Assembly: GCF_001577835.2 (NCBI RefSeq)
Contig: NC_029516.1
Location: 49,970,186 to 50,034,185, forward strand
Length of the DNA: 64,000 bases
Reading direction: 5' to 3'
DNA from: Coturnix japonica
Taxonomy: Eukaryota > Chordata > Aves > Galliformes > Phasianidae
Below, in pieces: positions 13,477 through 24,645 of the stretch. A program made the translations under genes and the position numbers. The notes beneath the pieces were generated by a model, which was not told the origin of the DNA, searched no databases, and saw only the letters and a list, made by a program, of their open reading frames with translations. Numbering within the stretch: the stretch's first letter is position 1; each line of letters opens with the position of its first letter.

Positions 13477-15465
13477 GGCATTTATTAGAGCAAGTCCAGT
13501 GATAATGAAAGCTTTTCCTTTTTAAAAAGGCAGTTAATTAGGAACGTTGTACTTAAAGCAGTATTTATTCAGTATTAGACTATGTGGTTATGTACTGTGG
13601 GCTCTGGGATGAGCTGGCTGCTAAGTAAGCTGTGGTCCAAGCAACTTCTTGAGTTCTGACCATCTGAATATGTAATACCTGCACAAGTAATTGCATTAAT
13701 TTTGAGGCAACTGAATTATCCCATCCTGAATTAGGGATTTGGCTGTGCAGAAGGGTGTTTCACTGCCCATAATCTGCTATGGCAAGGTTGTTTTAAAATC
13801 TTTTCTTACAGTAATAACCACAGAAATAAATTCAGTATGTATTAGGCTGTCAATGCCTGTTTGCTTTATCTGAGAGATCTGCTTGTTTCTTTTGCGCAAG
13901 CCTTTTCCCTTCACTTCTTCTGCTGATCTAATTGCTGGTTTTGATTTGCAGTGGTGATAGGCTTCCACTCAAAAAGGCCTTGCTAATTATCAGGTGATAC
14001 ATAAGTAGAAATGGAAATGTGGACACAGAAGAGAACAAAAGCAAAAGTGGTACCTGAAAAACGCATCAATCTAATGAGGTCAAAAGTGCAGTGGGCTTTG
14101 AGATGAGATTCAAACAAGAGTTGTCCTTTAAAGGCAAGCAGGGCTGAGGAAAGCAGTGGGAGTTTCCTAAGCAACATTACTGAGACTTGGCCACAAGGAT
14201 AAGGGAGGGCAGCTTGCAGAATGGGTGGGCAGAGACAGGTGAGCTATCCCATCATAGTATCTTGAAAGACATGCTTCATATAAGGCTGTGGGGGAACCTC
14301 AAGACATTTCAACTAGAACTGGGGCTGAATAAACTTCATGCTAAGTATTTGTGGAGTCTGTAATTGAGTTAAATTTGAACAGGGACTGGAGCTGAAACTG
14401 AGCTCTGAGAAGGAGACTACCAGAAAATCCCGATTTAATTTTGGAAGCAGCTTTTGGGATTTAGCAGACTACAGAACACGACCACTTCGAATTACAGAAG
14501 GAAAAGAGTGGCGTGGCTGTTCTGAGGAAGGGCAATATCAGTTTTGGTGTTCTTGATGCTCGGGATTGTGGTACCTGTGCATGGTTGTTACAGGGAGCTG
14601 AGTAAGCAAGCTGGAAAATTGAGAAGTGAAGTCTTTATTAAAAGAGCCTGCAGCACACAGATAAAGCAGGCTGCTGAGACACCCGGCATGAGGAAGGTAA
14701 AGCTTAAGGTGCTGCCCTTCTATGGACAGAGCTGCTGTATGTGAAGTGAAACTGTTTTAAAAGCCCATCAGAAAGGACCAGAAGTACTTGACAGGCGGCA
14801 GTGGGCAGTGTTGTGCACCGGAGAGGAGGTGGAAGAGTTCTTCCTTTAAGCAGCTCCTGCGGCTGCATCCAGCTATGAAATGCTGCTGTGAATGCCTGCA
14901 GTGCTCAGGTTTCATGTGCGTCTGTGGCCGAGCATGGCACCGGATGTTGCTTCAACATTTGTAAGCAAAACCTCAGCCCTTGCAGCCACGGAGCTCAGAT
15001 TTGAGAGAGGCTTGGTTTCTCATATTTTAAAAATAGCACAAGCCTGTTTCACCCTCACCCTCTTCCAGGCCAATGCAGGGAGCTGCTGGCTCTTTTTGGT
15101 AGTGACCACAGCACAGTCGAATGCTTTCCTCCCTCCCTTCCTCTGCTGCATTTCAGGGTATAGAACAGAGATGGCAGAGCGAGCAGGTAAAAAGCCAAGT
15201 GTTATCAGATTTTATCAGAATTCTGCACATGCCGGGAGCCTCTTCTTTCAACAGTTTTTTATTGCATTGCCTCTTACATAGGTGAAAACAAACAGAAAAG
15301 TGGTATTTGAGGTTTATGGGAACTAAATGCTCTGCAAAGTTTATTTCTAAGGCATCGCTGAGAAAAAAAAGTCAAGGCTGTTAAAGTTTTTAAAAGCTGG
15401 AGATTTGGAGTCAAACTTGTACTTGATGCCCATTTCCAAGTGCACCTGTTGTCAGCACTAGTTTT

Positions 15466-15646
15466 GTAGAATCATAGAGTGACTTAGGTTGGAAGGGACC
15501 TCAAAGCTCACCCATCCCAACCCTGTGCCGCGGGCAGGGCTGCCAGCCAGCAGCTCAGGCTGCCCAGGGCCCCATCCAGCCTGGCCTTGAGTGCCTTCAG
15601 GGATCAGCACCCACCGCTTCTCTGGGCAGCTGTGCCCATATGAGAA
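15466..15646 (-). mobile_element. CR1 LINE 3' end
   Basis: Minus-strand fragment starting with AGAATCATAGAGTGACTTAG then ggttggaagggacctcaaag and the GC-rich CR1 segment (ccatccagcctggccttgag). It lies in the NFYB 5' intron. Confidence 0.88.
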
Positions 15647-16966
15647 GAGCAAAGCATTTCATGGACTTTGATTGAAACGTGATTGGTACCTCCTGGGACA
15701 GAGCTTTCCAGGGAAGCAAGTGGGGCTCCTTTGGCATTCCTCTATCTCTCAGCATGCTGAACCTTGAACCAGTCAAAAGCTCAAGGTGAAGACTTTTTGT
15801 TGGCCATCATTGTAGGGGAGTAAAGAAGGGTGCTTAGAGGAGCAAAGTGAAACAAAAGCAGGGAAAGCAGAGGGAGAAAGTATGATTCATGAGACACCTG
15901 GGTGTGACTGGTGTCACAGGGAGGGCGAGGACATGGTGCTGGGCCTGAGGTCTGGCTTGGGAAAGGTTTATCAGCCTGAGGAAAAGCTGTTTGAGCAGAG
16001 TGTGATGGAAAGTGAAGGAGGTACTTTGTATAAGAAGTGTAGGTATAGTGTCCAGTGGACTGGGATTGAGTTTCAAGGTCTGTTCAGAGGCACAGATGCC
16101 TCATCGTGTTCTGGTCAACCTGTTGCAAGAGCCACATGAAGTTCCTGTCAGTACGTGTGGTGTGTGACCCAAATGGTTCTGTACATGACCTCTGCCTTTG
16201 GCTGAATTTCTGAGGAAGTTTCAGGAAGCAGTTTTAAATACTTTTAATGTCAGAAGCACTGACAATTTGCCCTGGGCTTTATATTTTGCAGACTTAACTG
16301 AGTTCAGACTCACAGCTGAAATGTAGTTGGGATTTGGAATTGAAGAATAACATCAGAAGCACCTTGTACTGCTGTATGAATAGTCCTAGGTGGCCTTAGT
16401 AATTCCTACTGGAAAAAACAATGAATGAAACCCCACTTTTTGTTATTTGCAAGATAAGGGGAATGACTGCTTTTAAGGGCTTCGTTTGTGATTGCCCTCT
16501 TGCAGTTTAGTCTGATTGCCCGGGATTTTGCCTTTTCAGCCATAAAGATGCTTGGCCCTGATACCTGATCTGGGGATGGGCTATAGGTTTTAATTAAAAG
16601 AACACACAAAAACACAACCTCCTCCCCCCCAAAATAAAAACAAAACTCTTATTAGGAAATGCTAACCTTTGTTTTAATGGAATACATGAAGCTACCTCTC
16701 TTTAGGTAAGTTATTTAACTTAGCTTTTTTGTATGAATGAGAAATGGCTGCAGGAGTTGCTCTTTACTATGTTGCATCTGAAGGACTGGTCAGAGTCAAG
16801 GCAATTAGTAAAGTGCAGCAACTGTGAGAGTTCTCAAATAGCAAAATATTCAGGCTGTAACAATTGGTTCTCATAGTTGTAGGTTTATTGAAGTGCTATT
16901 TTCCAGCAGTAGCTGCTGTTAGCATATAATAAATGTACCTGAAAGCATTGCTGCTTCTGATTTTAG

Positions 16967-19900
16967 ATGGATGGTGATAGCTCCACGACGGACGCTTCTC
17001 AGTTAGGAATTGCTGGAGATTACATTGGTGGCAGTCACTATGTGATACAGCCTCATGATGGTAAGAAATGTAAATACTATTGGTTTTGTCTCTCTATAAT
17101 TTAATTCCGGTTCTTGTGAAGTTCTCTTCTGTCATTTCCAAGCTAAGAGTTGATAATTGTTTGTATTCCTAGTGCCTTACTATATAAGTAACTTAATATA
17201 TAAGTGTTGATACTGAGTCCCTGGGAGCAATGACAAAAACCTTGCCTTTCTAGGAAAGAGTTTTTGTTTTGACATAAGATTTCTGTGTATAATTATATGT
17301 GTGATATCAAGCACACATGGATGTACAGCAGTATAAAATCTGTCACCAGTGGGTTTGGGTTTCTTTATGTTTTCATTTTAGTTATTTCTACATTGTTAAC
17401 ACAGTGGGCTTTCAAAAGTCATTTATCTTTTGGTTTAAGATTTTAAACCTGACTTACTTATTGCTTACTGTCTATCAAATATCATTTCTGTTTAACTTCT
17501 TCAGACACAGAGGACAGCATGAATGATCATGAAGATACAAATGGTTCCAAAGAGAGTTTTAGAGAACAAGATATCTATCTTCCAATTGCAAATGTGGCAA
17601 GGATAATGAAAAACGCCATACCCCAAACAGGAAAGGTAATCTCATCTTCTAGAGAAAATCTAGGTTTGAGTTTTGTTCCTTCCTCTGAGTGGTCAGAAAC
17701 TAACAGAGCAACATATTCTGGACAGGAAGCAGTTGAGATCAAATCCATTCTTGTTTTTACATTTCAGAAAGCCTTTAGTAATTTCCATAACGAAATGTAG
17801 GCCTTTCACAGGTTTTATTTTTCAAAGATCTATTGTCTGATGTCATAACGGCATCAGACTTGGTGACAATCCCATATCAATGAGAACTTTTTCCATGAAA
17901 TTATGTCCTTAAAGAGGTAACTTTCTGCTTTGAGTTGTTTAAAATGTGAAATAAGCAAAACTTTTTGGATGCAGTTAGAATCCATTTCTCTTATTGAAGG
18001 AAAGAGAACACTTAGGTCATTTTAGCATTTGGATATGTAAAGATTTAGGCAATGGAAGACTAGGAGCCTGCTTTATACCATGTAACGAGCAAGGCCAGGT
18101 ATTGGAAGACTTATTTTATTTCTTTCTTCTAAGAATAGACTCTTAAGTCATTTCTGAGCTGGCAATAAGATAACAGTTTGAATGTTCTACCTGTTTATGT
18201 TAAAACTGTGCAGGGCTCTTATTACTTGCTGTTTTAACTTCTAGCTAAAGCTGATTTTTTTTTATTTTTTTTTTTTTACATTCCTTCAAATAGAAGCAAG
18301 GCATAATTTTCTTGCATCTGCTCTTACTTTCACAGTGTTCAGGGCTTTCTGGAACTCTGGGTGTTACATTTATATCTTTACTGTGAAAATTTCTTCACTG
18401 GTCCATATTGTCATAAATTTTTAGCAATCAAGATGAGATTTTTTTTTTCCCCTCAAGAATTCAGCATATGGGATGCCAGGCTCTCATGAAAAATCAGGGA
18501 GGCCTTTGTGAAAAGCTGCAAGGGAAGCTGTTGGCTGATGAGTACTTCTGAAAATCTGGCTCTATTCCTCTGAAAATATCAGAGGAATTGAAGATCCTGC
18601 ATAGTTACCGCTGTGTTATTTTAAGGGAAATACAAACATGTGAAGAATAAGAATCTGAAGTATTACAGTCCTTCAGTTGGCTCCTGTCAGCTTCCCTAAT
18701 AGTCTTGAGCGGTGCTTGCTGTTATTTTAAGTGAGGTAAATTACTTTGTCCAGCTGAAAAACACAATCAGATATATTTATTTAATTCTTGCCAGAGGTAT
18801 TTGTTTCTTCGGCTGAATTCTCATTTGGAACATTTATACAGGAATATAAAAGCACTAGAGGAGCTTACTGCTAGGCATGTACTACCCTGAGTCCAGTCAG
18901 GGTAAAAATACTTGTCATGGCCAGGTTGGTGAGATCACAGTGCAGTGCTTTGGAACAGCTGGGTCTATTGAAAAGAAGGTGTAAGTGGGCTGTGTCATTG
19001 TATGAACAGGTTTGAAGAAAAGGAGTGGGTAAGCAAATCCAGGCAGAATATTGATATGCATCTGCATATATGAAACTTCATACAGAGCACAATTATGAGT
19101 TAAGAAGTTGCTGACAGTTCTGCTGAAATAGTAAAACTTCATTTTAAATGGTTACAGCTGTGCTTACATAGAGTAGTGATGACATCCAGTGGCTATTTTA
19201 CATACAGTTGTTGCCTAAACAGCAACATCACCAGATGGTGGGATGCTTCCTTTATTATCCACTACTATCTAAGCTTATTGTTTGTTGGTTTGTTTTTTTT
19301 TCATAGTTTCATAGTTTTGTGCGGGTTGGAAGGGACCTTAGAGATCATCGAGTCCAGCCCCTGGGATTCGAGCCTCTGTGTAGCAGAGCGGCACTTCTAC
19401 CACTTGCGCCACAGGGGGGATTCGAACTCCGGGCCCCAGTGTTGCAAGGCGGCGTCTTTAACCACTGCGCCACTGGGGCACACATTTTAGTTTTAGTTTT
19501 CTCAGATTTTGATTAATCATTTTATGGTACTTTTCCCCTCTAGATTGCTAAGGATGCGAAAGAATGTGTGCAAGAATGTGTAAGTGAATTCATCAGCTTT
19601 ATAACATCAGAAGCAAGTGAAAGGTGTCACCAAGAGAAAAGAAAGACCATCAATGGGGAGGATATTCTCTTTGCCATGTCTACCTTGGGATTTGATAGCT
19701 ATGTCGAGCCTCTGAAGTTATACCTCCAAAAATTCAGAGAGGTTGGTCTATACTTCAATGTTTCCTTATTTATTTGACCTGATTGTGTTTATTCTGAGCC
19801 CTGTGTTATAAATTATGTAGTGGCTAACTTGCACAGTATCTCACAGTGATTGTCAGGGAATCATAGGGAATAAAGTAGCATTTTAAAATGTTCCATAAGC

Positions 19901-22900
19901 TCTCAAGAGAAAAGAGTAAGCAAGCATTTAGGTTAGATTTGCTGATTCAAAGTAGTTAAAGCTTCCAGTGAGTAACTTGTGTAATATATATGGGAGTAAA
20001 TCACTAAATTCTTTAAAAGTGGCTATTAAGAATACTTAATTTGATCTTTGGGTTCAATCAATAAAACTGTACTGGATGGCATCCTCTTAGGATCTGACCT
20101 AATGCCCGCTGCTTGGGCTTCGTATCTGAGTAAGTTTTTTCTCATATTGGAATAATGATTCAAATGAAGGACTACTTATTACAGCGGTGTTCCAACTTGT
20201 TCTTTGTTGTTGTTTGTCTGTTTATTTGCTTTTGATATTTCACATCTGCTAGGTATGTGACCCACCTGTTTTGCTTTATCCTTTCTCTAGAAGAAAATGA
20301 CTTCTTTTTCTCCCCTTTCAGCGATTTAATTGGGATTTTTTTCCCCCACTTCCTCCTATCTGGAGCCCAAAGAAAAATTTACTTGCTTCTTGACTCTGTA
20401 TTCTGCTACCTCAAAGTAACAGATGTAACCAAACAAATCAAAGGCATTTTCATCCAATGGCCTCTCTTCCTTACAATCTTGAATGAAGAAATTGTTCAGG
20501 GTTAAAATAATCATGGAAAAGAGGCTTTACTGGCATGAGTGAAGCTAGGAGGACTGACTTGACACTACTTTAGGAAGAGGTGCTCTTCAGACATTCTCTG
20601 TTCTGTAAATCTCAGTTTTTCAATTAACAAGGCTAGGCTCACTAGCAGTATTTAATTTGCTGATAGCACTTGAAGCTTCCACTTCCTGGGAGATCATTTG
20701 ATATGATGGACTGTGAGAGGGTGTTTAACTGAGTAATAGGAGGTGAAATCTAAACTTGAAACATTGCTGTCTGCTGTCTTTTTCCACTGCTGTATAGCAG
20801 TAACAGCACAGCACAGGCACGTGCTTTAATTAAAGCAAGTGATGCCGATCTGGTTGCAGTACTTCTGGAAGAGTCTGAAGTGGATCTATTCTGCTCTTCT
20901 GAAATGTCCATCTTTTGCAGATGTGTATGTCATGGTAGCAGAGCATTGAGGTTGTTTTTTAAATGATTTTGGATTATTTGGACAGTCCTGGCCATCAGTT
21001 TTAAGCTTTCATTCTGTCTTCTGTCGGGTACTCTATGAAGGTTTCTGTTTAGTAGCTTATGTGTTTGTTCTCCGTCAAACAGTTGCAGAGAATCCTTTTT
21101 TAGAAATGTTTTTAGTGTTTTGAGTATGTCCCTACAGGTTCTTATGTAATAGTATGGATCATCAAACTTCATGTTTAAAGAACTGCACACAGATGACTGG
21201 AGCCTTGGCTTTCTATACTCATATCCCTTCTGGCTGCAGTCCTTGCTGTAGGGGAAAGAAATCCAATATCTTGGTTTTAAATGTTAATCCTTAGTTGTAT
21301 GATGGTGGCACCTGAATATGATTGGTGAGCAAAGGTTGCACACTCACTAGTTCTGAGGCTCTGTGATTCCACATAAACATGGTAGCTGCTGCTTCTGGAT
21401 TGCTGCACATCTCTGACTTCATGCAGAAGTTGTAAACCTTTCCTAGAACTACACAGTATTGATTTTGCAGGGTTTTGGTTTCTGAGGAGTATAACTAGAA
21501 TTAAAAATGTCCTTTACATGTTCTTGTACTATGCACATCTTAAATGCTAGTTTTGTAGGTTTTGGATTTCAAAGTATGGCTCAGCTTCCAAACCTTGTGT
21601 TCTTCAAGCAGTCTCATGCCAACAGTGCTCTAATATGGATACCCATTTTCTTCTCTCCAGGCAATGAAAGGAGAAAAGGGAATTGGGGGAACAGTTACAA
21701 CTGGAGATGGTTTAAGTGAGGAGCTCACAGAAGAAGCATTTAGTAAGTAATATTCTTTAGTTGTTTTCACCATTATTATTATTATTATTATTATTATTTT
21801 TATTAGACGTGACAATTCTTAACCAAGGAAGAGATTCTGGGCTGGCCACTTGTGTTGTACCTGTGACCCACTGAGACTTCCATTGGAGAAGCCTGGAGTA
21901 TCCCTGTGCTCTTCTGACTTTTCCCTGTCAGAATTTATATATAAATGAAGACAGTGGGAAATAATGGCACAGCAGTAATAACTCCTGTCCACTGTTGAAA
22001 ACTTCTAAGCACGTACATTAATGCCAGTGTTTTTCTCTACACTTAAACATAGGTTGTAATGAAAGATGTAAGATTTTTTTGTTTGTTACGTGAGTTTTAT
22101 TCTTTTAATTTACAGCTAAGAGGTTACTATTTGGATTTCCTATTCTTTATCAGCATTCTCTTATGGAATAGCTCTTTTTGTTCAGTAGTAGTAAGTCATG
22201 AACTAGGCCCAATTTATTTACCTGGATTGCAGCTGAGATGCTTGTGAGTGTGTGTGTGTGAACAGACAACAGAATTGTACAACTGAAAAAAGGATTCCTG
22301 TTCCATCTGTGGATCATCTGTCCAAACAAGTCTGATATTATATTATTATTATTATATCATTAAGTGGCAGAAGGCTGAAGATCTGTTCCTTGTCCATTTT
22401 TTGAATATCCCAGGCCTGGGAGGCTCAGAGTGCCCTATGAAATAAACATGAATTTGCTGTGATTTAAAGAGAGCAGCTTTGGAAGAGAATACTCAGTGTT
22501 GACAGGATGCCCAGGAGATGCTGCAGTAGCAGAAAGGTGGGGAGAGGGATTTCTTTGAAGTGAGTAATGGTGTCACATGCTGTGGGCATTTCTCTCTGTA
22601 GAGACGCAGCTATAGATCCCTTCAGGGCTGTGGTCTCACTGCAGCAGCAGCAGTAATAGCTGTGCTCCTGCAGCATAGCCCATACTTCTTCCTCCAGGAT
22701 CTGCACCACATCTGGGTCATCAAGCTGTTCAACATGTGGTGAAGGGCACAGTGATTTTAAATCTGTCTAGATTTATGGAGATCTTTAAAGCCTCTCCTAA
22801 CTTGCCAACTTAAGCATTTGAAAGTTAATACAATACATTGAAGGTAAGCAAAAACAAGCTTCAGCTTTTGTATTGAAGCTGTTAGGATTATACTGTTTTG

Positions 22901-23555
22901 ATATTTTTGTGGGTTTTACCTCTTACTTGTACAGAGTGCTATGCTATGTAACAACTTAATTTACAACTTGGAAGCTTTGCTTCCAGCTAACAGTGGCAAC
23001 GTGTAGTTACTCTGAGTGTCACAGAGTTTACTGTATGCATTACCTTAAAGGTTTGGCCTAGGGCGTCATCCCTGAGTTTCCTTTGTAAATGTCAGGAGTG
23101 CTTCTGCTTCAAATAGGTGTCTTACTTCTAGCTTATCCAATGCAAAATCAAGGTAGGAAATACATACTTCAGACAAGGCTCTGTGTATCCCATGGTTCTT
23201 GTCTAACTTTCTTTAAATGCTTTTTCTTTCAGCCAATCAGTTGCCAGCGGGCTTAATAACTACAGATGGCCAGCAGCAGAATGTCATGGTCTATACAACA
23301 TCGTATCAGCAGGTACCGTATCCTATCATCTGTTCTCCCTTCTGCTGCAAAAATTCAAATGCTGACTCAGCTGCCCTGCTCTGAAAGGCAAAAACTGGTG
23401 ATATTTTAGCACTTTGGTGGCTGTCGTGCAAGTCCAGTGCTCTGACAGCTCGAGGCTGCTGATGGTGATGCTGTTTCAAAAGGCGTGAAGTTGAATGTAA
23501 GCTTCCATTTTTCTTTCTCCAGATCTCCGGTGTTCAGCAAATTCAGTTCTCATGA
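16967..23555 (+). CDS. NFYB: NF-Y subunit beta (CBF-A), complete coding region in 6 exons
   Basis: Histone-fold B subunit of the heterotrimeric CCAAT-binding factor NF-Y; it dimerises with NF-YC and then recruits NF-YA in the nucleus. Coding exons that join in phase: 16967-17060, 17505-17635, 19544-19741, 21661-21742, 23233-23312, 23523-23555. The joined product is 205 aa, the length I recall for chicken NF-YB, and is nearly identical to human, which has two extra N-terminal residues. An acidic N-terminus (residues 1-50) is followed by the histone-fold core at about 52-141, from [14 protein letters not shown] through [17 protein letters not shown] to [11 protein letters not shown] Gln/Thr-rich tail ends in QQIQFS. 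All introns have GT-AG ends; the donor after exon 19544-19741 (gttggt) is weak. The ATG is the first three bases of its exon, so its Kozak -3 base comes from the upstream noncoding exon. Identity is certain; the 5' UTR exon is not resolved. Confidence 0.98.
17061..19300 (+). other. NFYB: NFYB introns 2 and 3 (left part)
   Basis: Sequence around the exon at 17505-17635, with T-rich tracts at 18257-18280 and 18438-18450. Apart from the SINE at 19301 no mobile element or RNA gene was recognised. Confidence 0.4.
19301..19481 (-). mobile_element. Dimeric tRNA-like SINE with CR1-type tail, copy A
   Basis: Read on the minus strand from 19481: a first tRNA-like unit has A-box TGGCGCAGTGG and B-box-like AGTTCGAATCC. 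A second unit has A-box TGGCGCAAGTG and B-box-like GGCTCGAATCC. A CR1-like 3' end follows (GGACTCGATGATCTCTAAGG and a run similar to 'GTCCCTTCCA'), and the tail repeats CTATGAAA. Over 176 bases it differs from copy B at three positions, with no indels; two of the differences are CpG/CpA changes. It sits in NFYB intron 3, antisense to the gene, ending 62 bases before the exon at 19544. It is too short and too diverged from real tRNA structure to be a tRNA gene pair. Confidence 0.85.
19742..21660 (+). other. NFYB: NFYB intron 4
   Basis: Unique sequence. A minus-strand frame at 20930-21190 reads as an 86-residue lysine/leucine-rich helical-looking peptide that I do not recognise; it is treated as unexplained. 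No repeat was recognised. Confidence 0.4.
21743..23232 (+). other. NFYB: NFYB intron 5 with ATT microsatellites
   Basis: Two (ATT)n tracts, at about 21772-21798 and 22336-22355. No other element was recognised. Confidence 0.6.
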
Positions 23556-23940
23556 TTTGAAGAAAACTTTGGATCTGGGAATGTGAGATGCAGAAGCTGT
23601 GCAACTCTAACGAAAAGACAGTTTTAATGACTGGTGAAGAGATTTCTCTCTTTGTATATTAAATAGCTGTAATGTAGCTACCTGAAGCTTGACTAACTGA
23701 GGTATGAATTCTGACTCAAATCTTTTTCATGAATAATTTTAAAGAAACAAATTGGATTTTAAAGGTATTAAAGTATTTTTGTTTTGTACAAGAGTTTGTT
23801 GCTCTGTATAACTCCTGTATGCATTGTATATTGCAATTTATTACTGTCAGAGATTTGTAGACAGTTTCTTATTTTCATATTGAATCATGTTACTTTTGTA
23901 ATTCAGGTAAACAGCTGGGTTAATTCATGTTTACCCTTTG

Positions 23941-23946
23941 AATAAA
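23941..23946 (+). terminator. NFYB: Proximal NFYB polyadenylation signal AATAAA
   Basis: Canonical hexamer about 390 bases downstream of the NFYB stop codon. Confidence 0.65.
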
Positions 23947-24622
23947 ATTGTAAGGGTAAAGTTCATTTTGGAATGCAAGTTGCCTTTATTATAAAGATAG
24001 AGTTGGTCTTGGTTATGTAACTTGTCTTGCATGACAAGCTCAGCTAACTTGAGATGTCATTCTATTTATTGATATTTTGAAAGGGACTTTTTCACACAAA
24101 GCTGCAGCTCAGAGGAATTGCTGCGACTGTTTTTTATCTAACTTGGAACTTAGAAGTAAATCAGAAACGAGTGACGCTCTTCCATGTTCAGAGACTTAGA
24201 GCTCATCAGCAGTGTTAATTGAAACACTGGTGGTGTGTGATGCAGGTCTTCGTTTCATTCTTTTTCAGTCGCATTGACTCCTTAGATTGACTTTGGTACG
24301 TTTAAGGTGGTCTTTGTGCTACTGAAAATAGCTCTTCCTTTTTATGTATGGTTTTTAGAATCCAGAACTTAGAAATTCTATGGTAGTGAAGGGTGGGGTG
24401 TGTGTGGGGGGGGATTTTATAGTCCTTGTGGTAAGAGACCTCATTTTAACTTTTTACTGAAATGTTTTCAGGTTGCTTGTGAGACTGGGAACTCAAATGT
24501 GTTAGCAGCTCTCTGTGTACAGTGTGTGTGTGAGCGCGTGCGAGTGCCTGAAACTGGGACGAGCGGTACAAACCTGCAGTGAATGATAGACTTCAATTTT
24601 GCTGTCTCTTTTCTGGTTTTGC

Positions 24623-24628
24623 AATAAA
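24623..24628 (+). terminator. NFYB: Distal NFYB polyadenylation signal AATAAA
   Basis: Second canonical hexamer about 1.07 kb past the stop codon, followed within about 40 bases by T/G-rich sequence. It is the last one before the repeat-bearing convergent interval. Confidence 0.5.
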
Positions 24629-24645
24629 CTCTCGCTAGAGAACGT

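Larger units (their letters stand above)
9960..16966 (+). other. NFYB: NFYB 5' intron (about 7 kb)
   Basis: Sequence between the CpG-island exon and the first coding exon. It contains two CR1 remnants (13395-13476 plus; 15466-15646 minus). The part at about 10850-11330 is AT-rich, with several TAAT/ATTA motifs and no recognised repeat. No second coding exon, RNA gene or other element was recognised. The acceptor at 16965-16966 is preceded by a short pyrimidine run. Confidence 0.6.
23556..24645 (+). other. NFYB: NFYB 3' UTR with two candidate polyA signals
   Basis: AT-rich sequence after the stop codon at 23553-23555, without repeats. AATAAA occurs at 23941-23946, about 390 bases after the stop, and again at 24623-24628, where it is followed by a T/G-containing stretch. 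Both could be used, giving short and long 3' UTRs. A GT/G-rich run at about 24392-24412 lies between them. Confidence 0.7.
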
